From: Pseudomonas akapageensis
Lineage (GTDB): Bacteria; Pseudomonadota; Gammaproteobacteria; Pseudomonadales; Pseudomonadaceae
Length of the DNA: 58,573 nucleotides
Direction: 5' to 3'
NCBI RefSeq assembly: GCF_011355085.1
Contig: NZ_VXCP01000046.1
Span: 1-58,573, forward strand
The position numbers and the translations under genes were made by a program. Under the pieces are notes generated by a model. The model ran no database searches. It saw nothing but the letters and a program-made list of their open reading frames with translations, and was not told where the DNA came from. The number at the start of each line of letters is the position of its first letter. The first letter of the stretch is position 1. Positions 51,980 through 58,573 of the stretch are shown here, piece after piece.

Positions 51980-54900
51980 ATGCCGAAACTGCCGGCCATT
52001 CTGTTGCTATCTATGTTTGCATGGACCGCGACGGCCGACGCCCTGACCCTGACAACCGAAGAACAAGCCTGGCTCAGCGACCATCCACTGCTGCGCCTTG
52101 GCGTCGATGCCTCCTGGCCGCCCTTTGAATACCGGGACCAGGAAGGTCATTACCAGGGATTGGCCGCCGATTACATTGCCTTGATAAAGGAGCGACTGGG
52201 TGTCGCCGTCCAGCCGATCGAGCCGGTCAGCTGGACAGTCGTGCTCGAGCAGGCCAGACAGGGCTCGCTGGACTTGCTGCCCGGCATCATGTCGACACCG
52301 GAGCGGCAGACCTACCTGGCATTCACTCGCCCCTACCTGGACTTTCCGATTGTCATCCTGGCCCACAAAGGAGGCCCGCAACCGCGCAACCTCGAAGAGC
52401 TCTATGGGTTGAAGATCGCCGTGGTGGAAAACTACGCGCCCCATGAACTGCTGCGCAGCCACCATCCCGACCTCAACCTGGTGGCCCTGCCCAATGTCAG
52501 CACGGCTCTACAGGCCCTGGCAACCGACCAGGTCGACGCTGTTGTCGGCGACCTTGCTTCGAGCGTCTGGAGTCTGCGCCAGCTCAAGCTCGATGGCTTG
52601 TACGTCACAGGCGAGACCCCCTATCGCTATCAACTGGCGATGGCCGTCCCACGCGATCAAAAGATCCTCATCGGCATCCTCGACAAGGTTCTTGCCGAGA
52701 TGACACCTGCTGAAATCAGCGATATCCAGGAGCGTTGGGTCGGCAAAGTGCTCGATCACCGCACGATCTGGCATGACACGCTCAGCTATGGCCTGCCTAG
52801 CCTGTTGTTGCTATGCATCGGGTTGGCAGTCGCGATTCGCATCAATCGCAGGCTCAGCTCGGAAATTGCCAGGCGCGTTGCCCTGGAACAGGAATTGCGC
52901 AGCAGTGAATACCATTATCGCGGCCTGATCGAGAGCCTTTCGGCCATCGCTTGGGAGGCCAAGGCCGACGATTTCACCTACACCTACGTCTCGCCCCATG
53001 CCGAAGACCTGCTGGGCTATCCATTGAGCCAATGGCTCAAGCCAGGTTTCTGGAGCAGCATTCTGCACCCCGATGACGCCCTCTGGGCCCAGGCCTTCTG
53101 CGAGGCCGAGACGCTGGCCGGACGCGATCACAGCCTCGATTACCGGGTCTACAACGTCGAAGGACGTTGCCTCTGGGTGCGCGACATCGTCAGCCTGATC
53201 GAGCCTGGCTATACCCCGGTCATGCGCGGCCTGATGATCGACATCAGCGAAACCAAGAGAACCGAAGAAGCGCTGCGCCTTTCAGAACAAAAGTTTGCCT
53301 CGGTCTTCAAACAGTGCCCGGACATCCTCGTGATTGCACAGCTCAGCAACGGCTACCTCCTGGAGGTCAACACAGCCTTCGAGGAACAAATTGGACTGAG
53401 TTCATCCGACGTCATCGGGCAAAACCTCACCGACCTGAATATCTGGGGCATCGAAGGCATTGGCCCCGGCCTGTTGCAGCGCTTGCAAGCCGGCAGTATC
53501 CGCAACCTGGAGATGCCCTTTCGCCGTCACAGTGGCCAATTGTTCACAGGCCTCATCTCCGCCGAACCCTTCATGCTCGACACCACCCAGGCGCTGGTCG
53601 TGGTGGTGCGGGACATCAGCCAGCTCAAGGAGACTCAACAACAACTGCAGATCTCCGAAGAGAAGTTCGCCAAGGCCTTCCACGCCTCGCCGGACGGCCT
53701 GCTGCTGTCGCGCCAGAGCGATGGCATGCTGCTCGAGGTGAACGAGGGGTTCAGTCGCCTTACCGGTTACCACAGCATCGTCTCGATCGATCATTCGACA
53801 CTCGATCTCGGCATCTGGGTTGATCTCAACGAACGAAAGCGGCTGCTCGATACCCTTGCACGAGACGGCTATGCGCGTGACTTCAGATGCCACATCCGCC
53901 GCAGCGACGGCGAGATCCGCCTTTGCGAGCTCTCGGCGCGGCCACTGCCGATCGGCGGCGTCGATTGCATGCTGACCATCGCCCGCGACATCACCGATCG
54001 CCACTTGATGCAAGAGAAGCTGCAACTGGCTGCCACGGTGTTCGAAAGCACGGCCGAAGGCGTGCTCATTACCGATACGGAACAGCGCATCACGGCAGTC
54101 AATCGCGCCTTCAGCGAAATCACCGGCTACAGCGAAGCCGAAGCCCTGGGCCAGACGCCACGCTTGCTCGCCTCGGGCCAGCACGACAGCGCCTTCTACG
54201 TCGCCCTGTGGCATCAATTGACTGCAGAAGGCCACTGGCAGGGAGAAATCTACAACCGACGCAAGAACGGCGAGCTCTACCCCAGCTGGCTCACCATTAG
54301 CGCAGTCCGCAACAGCGCGCGGGCCATCACCCATTTCGTGGCGGTGTTCGCCGACATTTCCAGCCTCAAGCATGCACAGGCCAAACTCGACTACCAGGCG
54401 CACCACGACCCACTTACCGGCCTGCCCAACCGCACCTTGTTCGAAAGCCGCCTGCAAGCCGCCCTTACTTGCCCACTGGATTCCAGCTGCCAGGGCGCCG
54501 TGCTGTTTCTGGATCTCGACCGCTTCAAACACATCAACGACAGCCTCGGGCACCCGGTGGGCGACCTGCTGCTCAAAGGCATTGCCCATCGCCTCAAGGA
54601 ACAGGTGCGCGACATCGACACCGTGGCGCGCCTGGGTGGCGACGAATTCATCATTCTGTTGCCCGGTCTGCACCAGCCCAGCGATGCCGAGAACATTGCC
54701 AACAAACTACTGGCCTGCTTCAGCGCGCCCTTCCAGGCCGGTGACCACGAGTTTTTCACCAGCGCCAGCATCGGCACCAGCCTGTATCCCAGAGACGGCA
54801 CCGACGTCGCCAGCCTGATCAAGAATGCCGACGCGGCCATGTATCGCTCCAAGGCCAAGGGTCGTAACCGCGTCGAATCCTACACCTGCGACCTCACTGT

Positions 54901-55723
54901 ACAGGCCAGCGAGCGCGTCGCCCTTGAGCATGAACTGCGCCGGGCCATCGAGCGCGACGAACTGAGCTTGTGCTTCCAACCCAAGTTCAGCCTCAAGAAC
55001 CAGAGCCTGGTGGGCGCCGAAGCCCTGATCCGCTGGAACCACCCCAACTTCGGCAACGTACCTCGCGAGCACTTCATTCCGCTTGCCGAAGAAAACGGCA
55101 TGATCCTGCAACTCGGCGACTGGGTACTGGAACACGCCTGCCAGCAAATGCGCGATTGGAATCGAACCTACAAAAACTTCGGCCCGCTCTCCGTCAATCT
55201 GGCAGGTGCACAGTTGCGCCAGCCGAACCTGGTCAAGCGCATCGATCACCTGCTCAAGATCAACCACCTCAAGCCCGGTTGCCTGCAACTGGAAATCACC
55301 GAAAACTTCATCATGAGCCAGGCCGAGGAAGCCCTCGCCGTGCTGCACCAGCTCAAGCGCCTGGGCGTGCAACTGGCCATCGACGACTTCGGCACCGGCT
55401 ATTCCTCGCTCAGCTATCTCAAGCGCCTGCCCCTGGACATCCTCAAGATCGACCAGTCCTTTGTCCGTGGCCTGCCCGACGACCCCCACGATGCGGCCAT
55501 CGTACGTGCCATCATCGCCCTGGGCCGCAGCATGCAACTGACGGTCATCGCCGAGGGTGTCGAGAACCAGGCCCAGCAAAAATTCCTCGCCGCCGAAGGC
55601 TGCGAACATATCCAGGGCTACCTCGTCAGCCTGCCCCTGCCCCCCGAAGAATTCGCTGCGACCTTTCTTCTTGCGAGTCTTTCCGACTTTTCGGATAGCA
55701 CTGTCGAGAAACCGTCGTTATAA
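51980..55723 (+). CDS. rmcA: PAS-GGDEF-EAL c-di-GMP enzyme, RmcA-like
   Basis: Membrane c-di-GMP signalling protein of 1,247 aa. In order: signal peptide (1-21), periplasmic SBP_bac_3 domain (about 25-265), a membrane helix (about 285-305), four PAS domains (about 320-800), GGDEF domain and EAL domain. The cyclase motif GGDEF is intact at 886-890, with inhibitory site RDID at 877-880. The phosphodiesterase has EAL at 1014-1016, EITEN and DDFGTGYSSL. Architecture and location downstream of rpoD match P. aeruginosa RmcA (PA0575), a redox-linked regulator of biofilm c-di-GMP. The ATG reading MPKLPAILLL has GAGG five bases upstream. Confidence 0.9.
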   Translation: MPKLPAILLLSMFAWTATADALTLTTEEQAWLSDHPLLRLGVDASWPPFEYRDQEGHYQGLAADYIALIKERLGVAVQPIEPVSWTVVLEQARQGSLDLLPGIMSTPERQTYLAFTRPYLDFPIVILAHKGGPQPRNLEELYGLKIAVVENYAPHELLRSHHPDLNLVALPNVSTALQALATDQVDAVVGDLASSVWSLRQLKLDGLYVTGETPYRYQLAMAVPRDQKILIGILDKVLAEMTPAEISDIQERWVGKVLDHRTIWHDTLSYGLPSLLLLCIGLAVAIRINRRLSSEIARRVALEQELRSSEYHYRGLIESLSAIAWEAKADDFTYTYVSPHAEDLLGYPLSQWLKPGFWSSILHPDDALWAQAFCEAETLAGRDHSLDYRVYNVEGRCLWVRDIVSLIEPGYTPVMRGLMIDISETKRTEEALRLSEQKFASVFKQCPDILVIAQLSNGYLLEVNTAFEEQIGLSSSDVIGQNLTDLNIWGIEGIGPGLLQRLQAGSIRNLEMPFRRHSGQLFTGLISAEPFMLDTTQALVVVVRDISQLKETQQQLQISEEKFAKAFHASPDGLLLSRQSDGMLLEVNEGFSRLTGYHSIVSIDHSTLDLGIWVDLNERKRLLDTLARDGYARDFRCHIRRSDGEIRLCELSARPLPIGGVDCMLTIARDITDRHLMQEKLQLAATVFESTAEGVLITDTEQRITAVNRAFSEITGYSEAEALGQTPRLLASGQHDSAFYVALWHQLTAEGHWQGEIYNRRKNGELYPSWLTISAVRNSARAITHFVAVFADISSLKHAQAKLDYQAHHDPLTGLPNRTLFESRLQAALTCPLDSSCQGAVLFLDLDRFKHINDSLGHPVGDLLLKGIAHRLKEQVRDIDTVARLGGDEFIILLPGLHQPSDAENIANKLLACFSAPFQAGDHEFFTSASIGTSLYPRDGTDVASLIKNADAAMYRSKAKGRNRVESYTCDLTVQASERVALEHELRRAIERDELSLCFQPKFSLKNQSLVGAEALIRWNHPNFGNVPREHFIPLAEENGMILQLGDWVLEHACQQMRDWNRTYKNFGPLSVNLAGAQLRQPNLVKRIDHLLKINHLKPGCLQLEITENFIMSQAEEALAVLHQLKRLGVQLAIDDFGTGYSSLSYLKRLPLDILKIDQSFVRGLPDDPHDAAIVRAIIALGRSMQLTVIAEGVENQAQQKFLAAEGCEHIQGYLVSLPLPPEEFAATFLLASLSDFSDSTVEKPSL

Positions 55724-55724
55724 T
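55719..55724 (+). promoter_or_regulatory. -10 box of the tRNA promoter
   Basis: TATAAT lies 13 bp before the tRNA and overlaps the TAA stop codon of rmcA; a GC-rich discriminator (CCGCGACC) follows. No good -35 hexamer is visible at 16-18 bp. Confidence 0.5.
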
Positions 55725-55737
55725 CCGCGACCACTGG

Positions 55738-55814
<77 letters not shown>

Positions 55815-55827
55815 TATAAATCAAGGC

Positions 55828-55849
55828 CTGCAGCCCTGCTGCAGTTTTT
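55828..55849 (+). terminator. Terminator after the tRNA
   Basis: CTGCAG stem with a 5-nt loop, followed by five Ts, 14 bp past the tRNA. Short but canonical in shape. Confidence 0.65.
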
Positions 55850-55883
55850 GACGCCATTATCAGATGTTCCCGAGGTACAGTTT

Positions 55884-55900
55884 CGGTACAGTCCGTACCG
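55884..55900. repeat. GGTACAGT repeats and CGGTAC/GTACCG dyad before the integrase
   Basis: GGTACAGT occurs at 55874 and again at 55885; the second copy forms an inverted repeat CGGTAC-AGTCC-GTACCG. It ends 10 bp before the integrase ribosome-binding site, so it may be an integrase arm-binding site or an operator. Confidence 0.4.
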
Positions 55901-55920
55901 ATCTTTCCCCGGAGAAACTT

Positions 55921-56977
55921 ATGGCAACTCTCGTAAAAACCCCCTCTGGCACCTGGAAAGCGGTCATTCGGAAGGTTGGCTGGCCAACTGCATCTAAGAC
56001 CTTTCGTACGAAGCGTGATGCAGAAGACTGGTCACGGCGTACCGAAGACGAAATGGTCAAGGGCGTCTACATCCAACGTAGTGGATCTGAGCGCATGACG
56101 CTTGAGGCCGCCCTAAAACGTTATTTGGCCGACATCACCCCTACCAAAAAGTCCAGTACACAGCGCGGCGAAACCACTAAGGCGAAAAAGCTCGTTGAGC
56201 ATCTTGGGAAATACTCTCTCGCAGCTCTTTCCTCTGAAATCATTGCAGATTTCCGAGATAAACGCCTGAACGAACCCGGACGCAATGGACGTATTAGCAA
56301 CAACACTGTTCGGCTCGAGCTGGCACTGTTGAGTCACCTCTACACTGTGGCCATTCAGGAGTGGGGGCTGGGGCTGACATTTAATCCGGTTCTCAATATT
56401 CGCAAGCCAAGCCCAGGTGATGGTCGTGATCGTCGGCTTTCTGCAGATGAAGAGCGTCGCTTGCTCGCAGCCGTAAATGGCCACAGCAACCCCATGCTGG
56501 GATGGATAGTGCGCATCGCGCTGGAAACTGGGATGCGTTCCTCTGAGATATCAACCCTAAAGCGATCTCAGGTAGATCTAGAGAAACGCGTTGTACGGCT
56601 CTCAGACACCAAAAATGACTCTGCGCGGACAGTTCCTCTCAGCAAACAAGCAACCGAAGCACTGCGATCAGCCATCAACAATCCAGTGCGACCTATCGAT
56701 TGCAACTTGGTATTTTTGGGAGCCTGGAAAGGATGGAAAGCGCAGGCCCTACGAGTTTACGAAGACCTGGGGTCAACTGAAGCGGAAATTAGGCATGTCC
56801 GACCTACGCTTTCATGATCTCCGACATGAAGCTGTCAGCCGTCTCGTAGAAGGTGGGCTATCAGACCAAGAAGCTGCTGCAATTAGTGGTCATAAATCCA
56901 TGCAGATGCTTCGACGGTACACCCATCTTCGGGCAGAGGATCTAGTATCCCGGCTAGATGCGATTCGCCGTAAATAG
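55921..56977 (+). pseudogene. Tyrosine recombinase/integrase, frameshifted
   Basis: Phage/ICE-type integrase of about 350 codons split into two frames. The first part has the N-terminal arm domain, SAM-like core (about 75-165) and the first catalytic residues: R206 in ETGMRSSE and K231 in TKNDSARTVPL. It runs out of frame after about residue 264. The second frame carries the remaining residues HDLRHE (HxxR), GHKSM (H) and the nucleophile Y in RRYTH. The break lies in TTTTT-GGG at 56713-56720; one base fewer would join the frames as NLVF-x-EPGKDGKRRP. GGAG precedes the ATG by six bases. Probably inactive unless the shift is a sequencing error. Confidence 0.85.
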
Positions 56978-57202
56978 GGTAGTTCAGCCCCAAAAAGATT
57001 CTGCATGCGGAAACTTTTCTTGGCTGTTCCAAACTGGACACACATTGCCCCTTTCGTGGCTGTCGGCACCAGCATTGCGTACAAAGAGTTCGCCCGTGCC
57101 CCCGGCCTTCGCAGGACGGATACTCCACTTTTCGTAGCAGGACGATTAAGGTTCTAATTCGGTGCGCCTGCCACTTCAGCCATCAGCTCTACAGAATTCC
57201 CC

Positions 57203-57216
57203 TTGCGTATACGCAA
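57203..57216. promoter_or_regulatory. Perfect 14-bp palindrome, candidate operator
   Basis: TTGCGTATACGCAA, perfectly symmetric, 125 bp upstream of the HTH gene. Size and symmetry suit a dimeric DNA-binding protein, perhaps encoded by the element. Confidence 0.45.
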
Positions 57217-57317
57217 ATAGCTACTGGCTGAAAGGGCTCCCCTTGAAAAAACTCGAAGGTTATCGAAACCCACCGCCCTCAAAACAACAGAAATAGGTCA
57301 CTCCCTTCCCACTATTA

Positions 57318-57339
57318 GGGCATCACATCGGAGATGCCC
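57318..57339 (+). promoter_or_regulatory. Hairpin covering the ribosome-binding site of the HTH gene
   Basis: GGGCATC pairs with GATGCCC around an 8-nt loop. The Shine-Dalgarno GGAG (57330-57333) lies at the loop-stem junction, seven bases before the ATG. Folding would partly hide the site and could set the level of the HTH-repA message. Confidence 0.45.
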
Positions 57340-57340
57340 A

Positions 57341-57547
57341 ATGACACTCGAACAACAGATCCTAGAACGCTTCGGCCCCCTACTGACACTCGCTCAACTC
57401 GCCGAGCTGCTTCATCGGAGCCCACAAGGTCTTTCTTTCACACTCAGTCGCCCCGGCAGCTTCGCAGAGAAAATTAATATTGCGCGTATCAAGCTGGGCC
57501 GTCGCGTTTATTTTCGGGCTAGCGATATCGCGGCGGCTCTTTCCTGA
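57341..57547 (+). CDS. Small helix-turn-helix DNA-binding protein
   Basis: A 68-aa basic protein with a winged-helix/AlpA-like pattern (LTLAQLAELLHRSPQGLSFTL, then RIKLGRRVYFRASDIAAAL). Similar small proteins are encoded next to plasmid or island replication genes in Pseudomonas, but I cannot assign a function; control of copy number or of repA is a guess. It ends 5 bp before repA, so the two are probably translated together. Confidence 0.7.
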   Translation: MTLEQQILERFGPLLTLAQLAELLHRSPQGLSFTLSRPGSFAEKINIARIKLGRRVYFRASDIAAALS

Positions 57548-57552
57548 ACACG

Positions 57553-58458
57553 ATGAAGGACTTACAGCGTCAACCGTCCAAAACAAAAGCAAGGCTCGAA
57601 ACGATCGGTCGAGAAATTTTGCGGCATCCCCCGTCGGATGATGAACTGGTATTTTTTCATTCTGGGCTTTGCCAGCTAGGGCTACCTAGATCAAAAGTCT
57701 CTGGTCGCGAGTTCTTCAGATCCTCTGGGCGAGCGTGGTTGAGCATTCAAGCTGGATATCTTGACGAGGGCGGCGGTCCCGTACTTCAAGAAATCCCATA
57801 TGGAGCAATGCCTCGCCTTGCGTTGACTTGGATTTCAACTTATGCAGTTCGTCATAAGACTAATAGGATTCCCATTGGAGACACTGCGGCAGACTTTTTA
57901 AAGCTACTGGAGCTGGACACGCAAGGCACCAGATACGACAAGCTCCACCAGGCAATAAATGCGCTTGCCACATGCCGCATACACTTTGGGCTTAATGATC
58001 GGGAAGTCGATGGCACCCTCATTTCACAATTTGACGCCTGGCAACCTCTGCCTGACAACAGACGTCGAAGGTGGCCTGGCCTCCTGACCTTAGATGACCA
58101 ATTTTATAAATCGCTGCAGAAAAGCGCCGTACCACTGGACAAGCGAGCGCTGTGGGCCTTGAAAGGGTCCTCGCTGGCCTTGGACATCTACACATGGTTG
58201 GCTCAGCGGCTACATCATGTCCCAAGCAATGGAACAAAAATCTCGTGGAAACCTATTCGTACTCAATTTGCGGGTGAATACGTCGGAAAGAATGCCAGCA
58301 AGGACTTCAAAAAGGAGTTTGTTCCCGCTCTGGACCAGGTAAAGACAGTCTATCCCGGCGCCAAAGTGGCAGTTGTGCGAGGTGGCTTACTGCTACAGAC
58401 ATCCGATCCGCCGATTCCATTCAAGCCAATGGATGACGACTCAGAATCCACAGCATGA
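57553..58458 (+). CDS. repA: Plasmid-type replication initiator RepA
   Basis: A 301-aa protein resembling the plasmid-encoded RepA family (PF04796 type), seen in the pattern YGAMPRLALTWISTYAVR and the central winged-helix region with ALWALKGSSLALDIYTWLAQRLH. Such proteins bind iterons and start plasmid replication. It lies 5 bp after the HTH gene. A DnaA box and tandem repeats follow within 100 bp, the usual place for the origin. No strong ribosome-binding site is visible, consistent with coupling to the upstream gene. Confidence 0.78.
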   Translation: MKDLQRQPSKTKARLETIGREILRHPPSDDELVFFHSGLCQLGLPRSKVSGREFFRSSGRAWLSIQAGYLDEGGGPVLQEIPYGAMPRLALTWISTYAVRHKTNRIPIGDTAADFLKLLELDTQGTRYDKLHQAINALATCRIHFGLNDREVDGTLISQFDAWQPLPDNRRRRWPGLLTLDDQFYKSLQKSAVPLDKRALWALKGSSLALDIYTWLAQRLHHVPSNGTKISWKPIRTQFAGEYVGKNASKDFKKEFVPALDQVKTVYPGAKVAVVRGGLLLQTSDPPIPFKPMDDDSESTA

Positions 58459-58496
58459 CCCCTTCTACTCACCCACAGCTGAGCTTACCGCAAGGC

Positions 58497-58505
58497 TGTG
58501 GATAA
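58497..58505 (-). promoter_or_regulatory. DnaA box
   Basis: TGTGGATAA, a perfect reverse copy of the DnaA consensus TTATCCACA, 39 bp after repA and just before the tandem repeats. Expected in iteron plasmid origins. Confidence 0.7.
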
Positions 58506-58518
58506 GTTTCCGACGGCA

Positions 58519-58557
58519 CGTTAGATTCCCCCCCCGGCGATCGTTAGATTCCCCCCC
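58519..58557 (+). repeat. Tandem CGTTAGATT-C7/8 repeats, candidate iterons (oriV)
   Basis: CGTTAGATT followed by a run of C (eight, then seven) occurs at 58519 and 58542, a 23-bp period with GGCGAT between. Direct repeats of this size next to a DnaA box and downstream of repA are typical RepA-binding iterons. More copies may lie beyond the window edge. Confidence 0.65.
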
Positions 58558-58573
58558 AGAATTTCGATAAATG

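Larger units (their letters stand above)
56978..57340. other. Gene-free interval between integrase and the HTH gene
   Basis: 363 bp, more A+T-rich than the core. It contains the 14-bp perfect palindrome TTGCGTATACGCAA (57203-57216), two copies of CCCCTTG (57200 and 57241 areas) and, next to the following gene, a hairpin that overlaps its ribosome-binding site. No coding frame with support on either strand. Confidence 0.6.

Noticed and set aside
56591..56977. Second integrase frame as a separate small gene
   Set aside because: It contains only the C-terminal catalytic residues and continues the first frame at the exact break. A single broken gene explains both.
58373..58570. Short open frame crossing the end of repA and the repeats
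   Set aside because: Overlaps repA and runs through the iteron-like repeats; no support as a gene.

Overview
The window is a chromosomal segment of a Pseudomonas, most likely of the P. fluorescens/P. putida side of the genus. The evidence is gene order and protein sequence. The run tyrS(tyrZ)-mepM-anmK-erpA-argC-hemJ, coq7-speD-osmC-vfr-trp, gph-rpe-agtDCBA-agtRS, murU-amgK-lptD-surA-pdxA-rsmA-apaGH-glpE-prkA-yeaH-spoVR-cca and folKB-plsY-tsaD-rpsU-dnaG-rpoD-rmcA follows the known Pseudomonas core backbone. It differs from P. aeruginosa in several ways: trpE and trpG are contiguous, a lipoate-ligase-like gene lies between trpC and vfr, and the CCA-adding enzyme has lost its HD site. Most of the window is ordinary, densely packed, GC-rich core genome.

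Layout. 1-280: tandem promoters firing leftward into an rRNA operon that lies outside the window, just downstream of tyrS. 280-5,830: translation (tyrS), murein hydrolase and recycling (mepM, anmK), Fe-S delivery (erpA) and arginine synthesis (argC). 5,970-10,310: heme (hemJ), a nitronate monooxygenase-like flavoprotein, a DUF805 membrane protein, an SDR, a HIT protein and ubiquinone hydroxylase (coq7). 10,362-13,374: speD, an OsmC-like protein, the cAMP regulator vfr and a lipoate ligase-like protein. 13,442-18,954: trpEGDC preceded by gph and rpe, with a possible Trp leader peptide inside the 3' end of gph. 19,101-26,768: the agt ABC transporter (GABA/5-aminovalerate type) and its AgtS/AgtR two-component system, separated by a REPIN.

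26,854-38,064: a DUF3530 protein, djlA, the MurNAc salvage pair amgK-murU, then the overlapping chain lptD-surA-pdxA-rsmA, followed by apaG-apaH-glpE. AnmK, AmgK and MurU together cover most of the Pseudomonas route that returns anhydro-MurNAc to UDP-MurNAc; LptD and SurA build the outer membrane. 38,346-43,298: the prkA-yeaH-spoVR stress module. 43,362-47,135: cca, folK, folB, plsY, tsaD. 47,338-51,860: the macromolecular synthesis operon rpsU-dnaG-rpoD. 51,980-55,723: a large PAS/GGDEF/EAL protein matching RmcA.

55,738-58,573 is the one accessory region. A CAT-anticodon tRNA (by sequence more like tRNA-Ile2 than elongator Met) is followed by a tyrosine-recombinase gene broken by a single-base frameshift, a small helix-turn-helix protein, a plasmid-type RepA, and a perfect DnaA box plus tandem 23-bp repeats that look like a plasmid origin. 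The DNA here is visibly more A+T-rich than the core. I read it as the left end of an integrated plasmid-like or ICE-like element at the tRNA; the rest lies beyond the window. No CRISPR array, insertion sequence or complete rRNA gene is present.
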